From NCBI GenBank assembly GCA_029821735.1, contig JALGSU010000004.1, positions 62,001-126,000 of the forward strand: a DNA stretch of 64,000 bases, in the 5' to 3' direction. Shown here in pieces: positions 46,976-56,100 of this stretch (the first letter of the stretch is position 1; each line of letters starts with the position of its first letter). A model generated the notes under the pieces. The model did no database searches, was not told the DNA's origin, and was given only the letters and a program-made list of their open reading frames with translations. This DNA comes from Candidatus Zipacnadia bacterium (GTDB lineage: Bacteria; Armatimonadota; Zipacnadia; Zipacnadales; UBA5352). Made by a program: the position numbers and the translations under genes.

Positions 46976-47989
46976 ATGGCCACATCACCGAAAGTCGTCT
47001 TCATGAATCAGAACCAATCATCCATCGACTGGTTCTACCGTGGCCCTTCCATGGCGCGCGCCGAGGAGCTTGGCTGGGACATCTGGATGAACGAGCGCGA
47101 TGAGAAGATGGAGCCAGAGGAATGGGCCGACATCGTCGCCGATGCCGACGCGATCTTGACGACCTGGGGCTCGCCCAAAGTTGACGAGATGATCCTCTCG
47201 CGCAACGAGAAGCTCGGGATCATCGGTCACGTGGGCGGTTCGGTGGCACCATACATCAGCAGCCACGTCTTTGAGCGCGGCATCCGGGTGTCGACGGCCA
47301 ATGATCTCATGGCGCGATCGGTGGCGGAGTCATGCATGATGCTTCTGCTCATGGGACTGCGCCGAGCGCACGCACATGTGAAGCTGGGAACGCGCTCTGA
47401 GAATATGAGTTGGGGCAAGGACGCTGACATCCGGCCGATAGAAGACTGCGTGATCGGCATCTGGGGATTCGGCGATATCGCCTCATGGGTGGTCCGGCTG
47501 CTGCAGCCCTTCGAGCCGCGCGAGATTGTCGTGGTCAGCGGGCACCTGAGCGAGGCGGACGCCGCAGCTGGCGGCATGCGCAAAGTGGAGTTCGATGAGC
47601 TCTTCCCGCAGTCGGACGTGGTCTTCACGCTGGCGGGCATGACCGTGGCGAACACCGGTCGCGTGGGCGCCGAGCAGCTTGCGGCGATGCCGGATGGCTC
47701 GATGATCATCAATGTCGGGCGCGCGCCACTGATCCAGCCCGACGCCGTGGTGGCCGAACTGCAGCGCGGGCGGATCACCGGCATCTTCGATGTGTTCGAG
47801 AAGGAGCCACTTCCCGAGGACAACCCGCTCAACGATCTGCCGAATGTGATACTGCAGCCGCACAATGCGGGCTCGGCGCGCGACGCGAAATACATGGCCG
47901 TGATGCTTGACGAGCTGGATCGCTACTTCAGTGGCGAGGATCTGGTGTATGAGGTGTCACTTGAGCGGGGGCTGCAGATGACGGAATGA
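46976..47989 (+). CDS. D-isomer-specific 2-hydroxyacid dehydrogenase
   Basis: 337 residues from ATG 46976 with GAGGTGA seven bases upstream; cytoplasmic. The NAD-binding fold has CVIGIWGFGDIASWVVRLL. The catalytic triad of the family is visible: Arg in INVGRAPLI, Glu in FDVFEKEPLP and His in LQPHNAGSA. Enzymes of this type interconvert 2-keto and 2-hydroxy acids, which suits handling of sugar acids. The last codons and stop lie in a perfect 37-base tandem duplication (47949-48022). The stop TGA is created at the start of the second copy. Without the duplication the frame would run 33 residues further to TAA 48120, so the natural C-terminus is uncertain. Confidence 0.9.
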   Translation: MATSPKVVFMNQNQSSIDWFYRGPSMARAEELGWDIWMNERDEKMEPEEWADIVADADAILTTWGSPKVDEMILSRNEKLGIIGHVGGSVAPYISSHVFERGIRVSTANDLMARSVAESCMMLLLMGLRRAHAHVKLGTRSENMSWGKDADIRPIEDCVIGIWGFGDIASWVVRLLQPFEPREIVVVSGHLSEADAAAGGMRKVEFDELFPQSDVVFTLAGMTVANTGRVGAEQLAAMPDGSMIINVGRAPLIQPDAVVAELQRGRITGIFDVFEKEPLPEDNPLNDLPNVILQPHNAGSARDAKYMAVMLDELDRYFSGEDLVYEVSLERGLQMTE

Positions 47990-48022
47990 GGTGTCACTTG
48001 AGCGGGGGCTGCAGATGACGGA
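47949..48022. repeat. Perfect 37-base tandem duplication
   Basis: Bases 47949-47985 and 47986-48022 are identical over 37 bases, beginning ATGAGGTGTCACTTG. The first copy encodes the end of the dehydrogenase. Because 37 is not a multiple of three, the second copy reads out of frame and gives the stop. Only one repeat unit would leave the frame open to 48122. It is either a recent replication-slippage duplication or an assembly artefact. Confidence 0.9.
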
Positions 48023-48166
48023 CATGGACTCGGTGCGTAAGGCCCAGCAATCGACCTCCGCGCCCTCGGGGAAGGAAAACTGGTTGGCCACGCAGAAGTC
48101 GGGCAAGCCTCAAGACAAGTAATGTCCGGGCGGCGGATATGGCCCGGCTCAAGGGAGAGACTCAAG

Positions 48167-48673
48167 ATGGTACGCGTCGGACTGGTTGGCGTTGGTTTCA
48201 TGGGGCAGCAACACTTCAGCATCTATAACGACATGGACGGTGTTGAGTTGGTCGCCGTCTGCGACAAGATCCCCGAGCGTGTTGCAGAGACAGCAGCAAG
48301 CATCGGTGGCAACCTCGGCGATGCCGCCGAACTGGACTTGAGTGCGCAAGCGCGCTACACCTCGCTCTCGGAGATGCTCGCGAGCGAAGAGCTGGACGTG
48401 GTGGACATCTGCACGCCCACCCACACGCACGCCGACCTGACCGTCGAGGCGTTTGGCGCTGGGCTCAACGTTGTGTGTGAGAAGCCGATGGCTCGAACGG
48501 TCGAGCAGTGCGATCAGATGATCGCGGCCGCCGAGGCCGCGGGCAAGCTGCTTTTCATCGCGCAGTGCATCCGCTTCTGGCCGGAGTATGAGGTGCTGGC
48601 GAAGATGGTGGAGGCGGGTGATCTCGGCGCAGTCGCCGCCGCCGACGTGGGCCAGCGAGGGATGGCTGTCTGA
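48167..48673 (+). CDS. Gfo/Idh/MocA-family oxidoreductase, N-terminal frame of a disrupted gene
   Basis: ATG 48167 with GGGAGAG upstream. The Rossmann domain is intact: VRVGLVGVGFMGQQHFSIYN (GxGxxGxxH), VVDICTPTHTHADL and CEKPMARTVEQC with the EKP motif, then FIAQCIRFWPEY. Sense is lost after EAGDLGAVAAA at about 48635. The usual stretch with an Arg and PxW leading into GWLxDxxxSGG follows in another frame. The change occurs in a run of CCG/GCC triplets, and several residues seem missing too, so a small deletion is more likely than one base. Confidence 0.78.
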   Translation: MVRVGLVGVGFMGQQHFSIYNDMDGVELVAVCDKIPERVAETAASIGGNLGDAAELDLSAQARYTSLSEMLASEELDVVDICTPTHTHADLTVEAFGAGLNVVCEKPMARTVEQCDQMIAAAEAAGKLLFIAQCIRFWPEYEVLAKMVEAGDLGAVAAADVGQRGMAV

Positions 48674-49142
48674 CGAAGCGCTGTCGGGTGGCGCGCTGCT
48701 GGACCTGCACATCCACGATGTGGACTTCATCCTGTCCGTGCTGGGGCGGCCCTCCGGAGTGTTGGCGCGGGCGGCCAATGGTCTGAACCACGTGGAGAGC
48801 ACTTACCTGTATGACGACGTGGTGTGCACCGCTGAAGGCGGCTGGAGCATGCCAGGCACTTTTCCCTTCGAGATGGGCTACCAGGTGCTCGGCGAGAAGG
48901 GTCTGCTGGAGTTCAGCCTGGCCAAGGATCCGGCGCTGCAGTTCTTCCCGATGGACGGCGAGCCGGTTACTCCTGAGTTCACGCCGGGCACAGGCTATGA
49001 GAATGAGTTGCCCTACTTCATGGCCTGCGTCGAGAACGGTGAGACGCCGACGCGGGTCACGCCGCAGTCGGCGCGAGACTCGGTCGCGATGATTATGGCT
49101 GAGGCGCAGTCCATCGAGACCGGCGTCGTCGTGGAGTTGTAG
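48588..49142 (+). CDS. C-terminal frame of the disrupted Gfo/Idh/MocA oxidoreductase
   Basis: Formally from ATG 48588; real coding starts near 48640 with PPTWASEGWLSDEALSGG then ALLDLHIHDVDFILSVLG, the typical SGG-LLDLHIHD segment of the substrate-binding sheet with its conserved His and Asp. The end (ARDSVAMIMAEAQSIETG) is normal for the family. No separate ribosome site. Together with 48167-48673 it would give an enzyme of about 320-330 residues. It follows the 2-hydroxyacid dehydrogenase in the same direction, so these two would have been a small sugar-acid oxidoreductase unit. Confidence 0.75.
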   Translation: MRCWRRWWRRVISAQSPPPTWASEGWLSDEALSGGALLDLHIHDVDFILSVLGRPSGVLARAANGLNHVESTYLYDDVVCTAEGGWSMPGTFPFEMGYQVLGEKGLLEFSLAKDPALQFFPMDGEPVTPEFTPGTGYENELPYFMACVENGETPTRVTPQSARDSVAMIMAEAQSIETGVVVEL

Positions 49143-49170
49143 CTGGCACTGGTTGTGTGCACGAACAGAA

Positions 49171-49201
49171 ACGGGGCGCGGCCATCGTGGCCGCGCCCCG
49201 T
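49171..49201. terminator. Strong bidirectional hairpin between convergent genes
   Basis: A 14-base perfect stem: ACGGGGCGCGGCCA (49171-49184), loop TCG, and TGGCCGCGCCCCGT (49188-49201). It sits between convergent stops at 49142 and 49224. T-rich stretches follow on each strand (TTTCTC on plus, TTTCTGTT on minus), as for an intrinsic terminator serving both sides. Confidence 0.8.
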
Positions 49202-49223
49202 CATCGTTTCTCTCGACACGCGC

Positions 49224-51503
49224 TCAGGGCTTGAGCAGCAGAGCCCGGCCGTCGCGAGTGACGGCGACCAGACCGGCCTTCGTGGGTGCAAGCCGCACGA
49301 TCGCGGTCTCGCCGGCGGGTGACCATATCCCCAGAACGCGGCGCTCGGCATCGATGAGAGTCAACCCCGGCCCATCGCCTGCCACCACCAGTTCTTTCTG
49401 CCCGTCACCAGTCAGATCGGCCGAGGCGACCGCGTTGACTGGCGTGTCGATCAGCTTCTCCCAGAGCCGCTGACCCAGATGATCGTACGCCACGACAAAG
49501 CCCGTCTCGTTGCCAGTGATGATTTCGGGCGCACCGTCCGCGTCCGGGTCGCGCACCAGGACGGCGCGGGTCTCGCCATCGGTGCGGCGGTACCAGGAGC
49601 TCTCGCTCCAGAGCGCGGCCTTCGCTCGTTCGCCCGCCATCCACGGTTCCCGCAGCAACTGTCCGGCGCCGACGCCGTTGGCGCCGGCGTGCACGAACCA
49701 CGTCTCGTCCCCGTTGAACGTGTGCGGCGCCGCGTAACTGGCCTCGCCGCCCCAGAACTGCGCGAAGCTGTCGACGACCACGCCGGCGACCGGATCGACC
49801 AACTTCAGGCCGCCGCCTGACGCGTTCAGCGCCAGCCAGTCCTGGCCGTCGTCCATGGGCCTCACGGGCAGCATCAGGTCGATCACGTGCGAGTAGACCT
49901 CGGTGAAGCGTACGACGGTTGGCTGGGCGCTCAGGTCCATGAGGGTTACGCCGCCGTGGCAGCCGAGTACAAGTTCGTCCGCGCCGTCGCCATCGAAGTC
50001 GCCGACGGCCAGGCTGTAGACGGACGGGCGGGAGCCATATCCCCAGTTCACGTTCCTGTGTTCCCAGCGGAGGATGCCAGTGGGATCGTAGCAGCGGACC
50101 ATGCCGTCGCGGGCACCGGAGATGATCGTGCGCTCGCCACCCAACTCGCCCGCCCACACGCACAGCAGCGGGCTGTCGGCAGTGGGGATGTCGAAGTGCA
50201 CCTGACCGTCCATACCTGTGGCCACAAGGCTCCCATCGTCCCGGGCGCAGATCAGGTCGCTGACACCGTCGCCGTTCACGTCCAGCCACGCGGTCGCATT
50301 GATCTCGGCTCCTGGTGGCAGCATCTGCGTGGCTGTCAGGGAAAGCTCGGGATGGGCCGACGTGGGCGCGCCGCGCTCGGGGCGCGGCATCGCCTCTGCC
50401 TCCGCCAGAACGCCGCTGATCGCCTGACGCAACTCGGCGGCGGCCATCATCACGGTCTCGCCGGTGGGCAGGAGCACGCCCTGCGCCAGCTCGGCGAAGC
50501 TGGGCTCAACGAGCCACGTGGGTCGCCACGCGATGGTGCCAGCGCACTCGGACTCGGGTGACTGCAGGACGCAGGTCTGATCCGCGAAATCCAGTGCGAG
50601 CGAGACGGGCGTGGCGAGGTCCATCAGCAGTTTCTCGCCCACGTCCAGGCGGCTGCAGGCGATAAGTTGCACGCTCGTCCGCGCCAGTCTGAAGGCTGCC
50701 GCGGAGATGGCCATCGGGCCGAGTTGCGCGCGGTCGCCGATCGGCGCCCCGTAGATGACTGTCTCGTCGCCGCGCACCGCGATCGCATCGTCGTTGAGTG
50801 CGACCGCGTCTTTGCTCGGGGCCTCGCCGGCGGGCAGGCCGCAGAAGAGGTTCGCGTATCGGTAGCTCTCACCCTCGGCGAAGGCTCGCGCCGTCGTCTC
50901 GCGCAGCACGCGCACCTGCACCTCGCGTCCTGCTCTGTCCACGGACACCACGCGAGTGCTTGTCGCCAGTGATGGCGGAGACATGCCCGGGAGAGCGACG
51001 CTCTGCAGCTGCAGGTCCGCGCTCTCGTTGCTCAGCGACCAGGTGGCGGTCTGCTGGTCAAGCCGTTGCTCGCCGAAGCCTCGGAAAGTGCAGCAGAGCG
51101 AGTACTCGCCGGGCACCAGGGGCCGGGCGTCGTCGAGCACCACGACGTGGCCGCCCTTCTCCATGAACAAATGCCGCGTCTGGTCGGTGCCGCTGAGCGG
51201 ATCGACTTCCGTGCAGGTGTAAAGCAGCTCGCCCATGTCGGCCATGTGCAGCACCTGTGCGAACGTGCCGGTAGGGTCGCCCTCATTGCCCCGGGACGCT
51301 GACACCAGGTTCTGGTAGAAAGGCTCGTGCTTGAGAGTGTACTGGACCAGCAAGGGCGTGCCGTAGCGGGAGTATTCGCAGATCGCGTTGGCGTCATTGC
51401 CCGAGTACGTGGTCCCTCCGAGACCGTCCAGCATCAGGTACTGGTCATCCTTCTCAAGTCCGTCGCGGAGGGTGATCTTGTTGAAGCATTCGTCGGCGGG
51501 CAC
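49224..51503 (-). CDS. Heparinase-like/FG-GAP protein, C-terminal frame of a frameshifted gene
   Basis: 759 residues formally from GTG 51503; the frame is protein-like a little upstream (GTPVVNDVPADECFNKI). Residues 1-330 complete a toroid and beta-sandwich of heparinase II/III-like type (YSGNDANAICEYSRYG, HVVVLDDARPLVPGEY). Residues 395-759 are FG-GAP repeats with calcium loops DVNGDGVSDLI, DFDGDGADELVLG and DLTGDGQKELVVAG. The layout matches 3628-7734. It joins to 51434-53167 if one G is added to the GGG at about 51521-51523, giving one protein of about 1314 residues. It is the second gene of a minus-strand operon. Confidence 0.75.
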   Translation of the reverse strand: MPADECFNKITLRDGLEKDDQYLMLDGLGGTTYSGNDANAICEYSRYGTPLLVQYTLKHEPFYQNLVSASRGNEGDPTGTFAQVLHMADMGELLYTCTEVDPLSGTDQTRHLFMEKGGHVVVLDDARPLVPGEYSLCCTFRGFGEQRLDQQTATWSLSNESADLQLQSVALPGMSPPSLATSTRVVSVDRAGREVQVRVLRETTARAFAEGESYRYANLFCGLPAGEAPSKDAVALNDDAIAVRGDETVIYGAPIGDRAQLGPMAISAAAFRLARTSVQLIACSRLDVGEKLLMDLATPVSLALDFADQTCVLQSPESECAGTIAWRPTWLVEPSFAELAQGVLLPTGETVMMAAAELRQAISGVLAEAEAMPRPERGAPTSAHPELSLTATQMLPPGAEINATAWLDVNGDGVSDLICARDDGSLVATGMDGQVHFDIPTADSPLLCVWAGELGGERTIISGARDGMVRCYDPTGILRWEHRNVNWGYGSRPSVYSLAVGDFDGDGADELVLGCHGGVTLMDLSAQPTVVRFTEVYSHVIDLMLPVRPMDDGQDWLALNASGGGLKLVDPVAGVVVDSFAQFWGGEASYAAPHTFNGDETWFVHAGANGVGAGQLLREPWMAGERAKAALWSESSWYRRTDGETRAVLVRDPDADGAPEIITGNETGFVVAYDHLGQRLWEKLIDTPVNAVASADLTGDGQKELVVAGDGPGLTLIDAERRVLGIWSPAGETAIVRLAPTKAGLVAVTRDGRALLLKP

Positions 51504-53167
51504 GTCGTTGACGACCGGCGTTCCCGCGTGTCCTCACGCAGCGGCTCAGGCAGCAGGATGCGATTGATGCCAATCATGTGCTCGGGCATCTGGGCCTGCA
51601 GCGCGGTCTCGTGCCAATGCCCAAGCCAGCCGACGCTCATAATGAAGGTCTTGTAGGGACGGTGGCTCATCCGCTCGTCCAGCCACCACTGGTAGCCGGT
51701 GCCGCGGGTGAGGGTGGCCGCCCGCCCGATTATCTGCCATGCATCATAGCCTTCGTCCGCGCCAATGTTCTCGGCACCGAAGTTGACGAAGTCTCCCGCG
51801 TTGTTGATGCACATGGTAGTGAAGTCGGCGTTGAGCCGCGCCATCCCACTATCCACATACTCCGGCTGCGATCGTTCAACCGCCGCCTGCAGCAGGTGCC
51901 AGTTGCCATCGAAGCCCCACTTGTGGTCGAAGCCTGTTGTGTAGGTCTGCAGCATGTTGTCGATGACCAGGTCGAAGCCGACACGGTTATCGGCGATCAC
52001 CTGCGCGAGTCCGGGCGCCAGCGTGCAATGCATCTGCACGTTCCGGCACAGGAAATCGCTGCTGAAGACGCCGGAATACTGGTGGCGCGAGAGGATGCGG
52101 TACTCGACGGCTGCGCCGGTACCCCGGTAGCAGGCCATCTGCCCGGCGAGAAATGCCATGAGCTGGTGGCCGCGCGTGCGCTGGCTCTCAGTGAGCAGCG
52201 GACAGTTGGCGACCTGTTGCCAGCCGCGCAGGATCATCTCGATCTGGTAGTGGGCGTCATAGGTCTGCCGGCGGTTGGCTTCGACCCACTCCAGCAGGCC
52301 CCATGCTGCATCGATGCCACGCCCGGCGGCCAGCGCGAACTCGTCCTCGCCCGATACCGCGTAGTGCAGACCTCCATACATCAGGTACCGTTCCAGCACG
52401 GTATACAGATGAACGACGGGATTGGCGCCGCCGAACTTCGCTGCGAAGCCCGCGTCCTCCGGAGTCATCAACCATTCCGTCCAGGCCTCCGGCCAGGCGC
52501 GTGCGGTGTTGCTGCGACTGCGCGTTGATTCGAGGAACCGGCCCTCGCCGAAGGTCACGGCGAGCGAGTAGTCAGCGAAGCAGTCGCCGCCGTCGCCCTG
52601 CAGCATGCCGACGAACTCCTCGGCAGCCGCCTGCACGCCTCCCGCGTCGGTGGCACCGAGAACCACTGCGTTCCAGCCCAGACCCTCGGGGTCGACGATC
52701 GTGCGCACAACATGCCCGCCCACACCCGGAAAGCCGCGGTCCTCGAATGCGTAGTACTCCACGTAGAGGCGCGCGATCGCGGGGTTGGAGGTGAGATCGC
52801 CGAGGAGGATGAGGTCACGCCCGCCATCCGTCGCGGGCTGCGCCACGTCGTCTGTCCACTGCATCACCGCACCAGTGACCAGCGACGCTGCGTCGACGAC
52901 AGGCACATCCACCCCAGTTCGATCGCGGACCGCCGCGGCAAGATTCTGAGCAGCGCTTCGCATCTCCGCGTCATCGGGGACGCCGATGACCGCTGCGGGC
53001 TGACCGTCACGCGCCAGCCAGGTACGCGTGTCCACTGGCTTGGGCGCGGCCATTTCCCTGGCCTGCTGCCAGGGGATGCCTTCAGCGGCCCGCGCGTCTC
53101 CGGGCACCACAAGCAACGTCAGGACTGCGGCTATCGCCATGCACACGACAGTTACAGTATCGAGCAT
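51434..53167 (-). CDS. Heparinase-like/FG-GAP protein, N-terminal frame of the frameshifted gene
   Basis: Starts at ATG 53167, 26 bases after the stop of the GH42-like gene. Signal peptide residues 1-27 (ending ARAAE). Residues 60-190 resemble the alpha-glucuronidase-type N-terminal domain also present in the 3628 gene (DLILLGDLTSNPAIARL, WNAVVLGATDAGGVQAAAEEF). From about 200 a helix-rich toroid follows (TRARAWP-like region, YQIEMILRGWQQ, HKWGFDGNWHLLQAAVE). Sense ends near LPEPLREDTR; the tail to 51434 is off-frame. The rest of the protein is in 49224-51503. Its export and modular plan suggest binding and cleavage of an extracellular uronic-acid glycan; the exact reaction is unknown. Confidence 0.75.
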   Translation of the reverse strand: MLDTVTVVCMAIAAVLTLLVVPGDARAAEGIPWQQAREMAAPKPVDTRTWLARDGQPAAVIGVPDDAEMRSAAQNLAAAVRDRTGVDVPVVDAASLVTGAVMQWTDDVAQPATDGGRDLILLGDLTSNPAIARLYVEYYAFEDRGFPGVGGHVVRTIVDPEGLGWNAVVLGATDAGGVQAAAEEFVGMLQGDGGDCFADYSLAVTFGEGRFLESTRSRSNTARAWPEAWTEWLMTPEDAGFAAKFGGANPVVHLYTVLERYLMYGGLHYAVSGEDEFALAAGRGIDAAWGLLEWVEANRRQTYDAHYQIEMILRGWQQVANCPLLTESQRTRGHQLMAFLAGQMACYRGTGAAVEYRILSRHQYSGVFSSDFLCRNVQMHCTLAPGLAQVIADNRVGFDLVIDNMLQTYTTGFDHKWGFDGNWHLLQAAVERSQPEYVDSGMARLNADFTTMCINNAGDFVNFGAENIGADEGYDAWQIIGRAATLTRGTGYQWWLDERMSHRPYKTFIMSVGWLGHWHETALQAQMPEHMIGINRILLPEPLREDTRERRSSTTCPPTNASTRSPSATDLRRMTST

Positions 53168-53192
53168 CGTCTCACCTGTTCCCAGTCTGGCG

Positions 53193-56100
53193 TCACTCGC
53201 CCGGCCACGACATCGAGGCCTGGGCGGTAACGCTTGTGAGTACGTCGCGCACGGTCAGCGTCCACTGGCCCTGCTGGTCGTTGGCGGCCAGGGGAATGTG
53301 ACCGCTGTATTTGCCGCCCGGCGCGGCCACCGCCTGCTCGTAATGACGCGGGACGTTGCCCTGCGGGTCGGTCCACGTGATCTGCAGAACGTGGTCGCCA
53401 ATCTGCCCGTCGGCTCCCAGCGCGACTTCGAAGCTCTGGTCCGCGCCGAAGCTCAGGTTCGCGCCAGTGACGCTGTAGGGCAGCAGCGCGTAGACCTTTG
53501 CCTCGCCGGGCTCACAGGTCGCCTGGATGGTCCGCGTGCGCCCCAGCGCCTGGCGTGCGCGCAGGTCAAGAACGTTGGCCTCGCGCCCGAAGTCCACCGT
53601 GCAGGTCTGGGCTTCCTCGACCAAGCGATGGTCGCGGATGAGCCCGACTATGCGGTTGTCACCGCGGCTGAACAGATTGCACTCCCACGCGAGCGCTGGC
53701 GCTTCGGGATCGGCGGAGGTGACTGTGACATCGCGGGCAATCTCCGCCTGCTCCAGTAGAGCCCCGATCGTCTCGATGGCGCGGGGATCGTTCTTCGGCA
53801 GCAGGAAGTTCAGGTAGACCGTGCGCCCCTCGCCGACGGAGTGACGCACTATCGCCGGCGAGCTGTCGGCGAACTGCCCGATGACCTGCGCGTCGCCGAC
53901 GACCTCGATGGCTTCGCGTGCGGAGACGTCGAAGCTGAACGCACCGTCGACGGTTACTGACGCCAGCTGATAGGTCGCCTCCACTGCTGTGCGCCTGACG
54001 CCCATCAGTCGCTCGAGCAGGGCATTGTCTCGCCACTTGCCATGCTCATCCGTGCGTGCAAGGCGCATGTCGGCGATGAGCGTCCCGCCCGCCTCGACCC
54101 ACTGCATGATCGCGTCGGCAGTCTCGTCGGAGATCGCCATGGTGAATGGCAGGAAGAGCACGCGGTACTTGCTCAACTCGCCTGCGACGATCTGTGGCGG
54201 CGCCACGTAGTTGCAGGTGAGTTGCAGTTCGCTGAGCGCCAGACGGAAGTAGAAGGCGCTCTTGAAGTAGCTGCCATATGCGTCCTCGACCCAGCCCTCG
54301 GAGGGGATGGGCTCGGTCGCTTCGGACTCACACCAGGCCGCAAACATGCTCGGGTGCGACCACAGCAGCGCTATCTCCGGGTCTTCGCGCTCGTACTCCA
54401 TCAGGAGCTTGCCAACGCCCTCGCGCAGGTCGCGGATGGTCTCCTGCACCTGGTAGGAGTATTCGGTGAAGGCCTGCGTCGGGTATATGAGAGCCCACGA
54501 TTTGCCCTGCTCGGCCGAGGAGGCGTTGGTCGCGAAGTAGGTCACGCCACGGCTGTTGTGCAGCGCCAGCCACCATGGCTCGTATTTCACTGCGGCCGGC
54601 CGGTGATCGTAACCAATCCATCCGTAGTTGGGGAAGTCCTTGGGGCAGAAGCTGCGCCAGAGCTCGAAGACCGCCTTCTGTGCGGTGCCCTTGATGGCTT
54701 CTGAGTATTCCTGCGCCCACTCGAAGCCGCACTCAGTGACGAGCTTGTAGTAGTCAGCGCCGTTGGTGACGCAGCTTCCGAAGGTGTTGGTGTGACCCAC
54801 GCGGGCGGTGGGCAGTCCAGATTTGTAGGCTTCGACAATGTTGCTCATGCCGTCGATCCAGACGTCGGTCATGAATGCGCGGAAGTCGATAAAGGGCGCG
54901 AAGTTCCCCGTCCCGCGAACGTCCTCTGTGCGCGCGCCGGTGACTTCATCGAAGCCCGCATAGTCTGTGTCCCATTCGGCGTTGAGGGTGGCGATGTCTC
55001 CGTACATGTCTGTGAGCCACAGGCGGTAGCGCCCCTGGCAGTGCTCGGAGAAGCAGACCTCGTAGCGCTCGTGGCGGTTGGCGAGCGTGGCCTCATCCTG
55101 GATGTTGATGCCGAGCAGCCCGTAGGGCTCATACTCCTCGACGTCCTCACGGGCCTCGGTGGTGTACTTCTCTATCGTGGCCGGGTCGCTCAAGCAGGGG
55201 TTGCGGGCCCCGTCGTCGGACTTCTTGCCAGGCCAGAAGACATGCCCCGCTCCGGGATGTGCGCCTGGCGCGAGGCCTGTCTCCACGGTAGCGTAGGACC
55301 AGCTACAGAACTTGCCGTCGAAGCCAAGCTCAGTGAGCATCTTCGAATACTGGCCGGTGATTATCGCGTTAGTGAAGCCGTCGCCCCAAGTGCTGATGTG
55401 CCAGCGCTCGGCGGGCACATCGTAGTTGCGGCGCGGGAAGTACACGTCCGTCCAGGCGCTGTCCACCTCGTGCTCTCCGTCGAGCAAGGTCACGAACAGC
55501 TTGTGACCCGTGCACAGGATATGGTGCGCGGGCGCGCCCAGTTCTACGGTTACTTCCCCGGCCGCCGGACTGCTGGTCTCTGCCACCAGTCGCCCGTATG
55601 CGTCCACCAGTCGGGCATTGACGGTGAACTCGGCCGGCACCGGTCCCGGCTCGATAGTGACGCTCGCGCTCACCGTGTCGCCAGGCTCCCACGACGGCTG
55701 GGGCTGAGCGATGTCGGCGATAGTGGCCTCCTGCGGCCGCTCGATGTGCACCGGGCAGCCCCACCACAGCGCCCCGCCCTCGGCATCGCGCACGGTCACG
55801 TCGATGAGCGCGGTACCGCCCGGGATGTCGTCGGCGGGCATCTCGACAGCCACCACACCATCGCCGACGGGGGAGGTATGAGTCGCGCACATGCGGTCCG
55901 GCTCGCCCCAGCGTAACTCGCGGGTGTGTCGGGGGGTGATGTCCACGGTCGCCCCGGCCGGTGCGCCTGTGATGCGCAGCGCGGGGCCGTCGCCGTCAGC
56001 TGGACTCACCTCAATGCTCGAGTCGCCGCCCGCCGCCCACTGAATGGCCCGCGCGATTAGCGCGTGCCAGTATTCCCAGTAACGCAGTTCGCGCGCCATG

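Noticed and set aside
47986..48122. Small gene from ATG 48015 (35 residues)
   Set aside because: It could equally be the lost C-terminus of the dehydrogenase. There is no good ribosome site and no known family, so it is described under the duplication instead.
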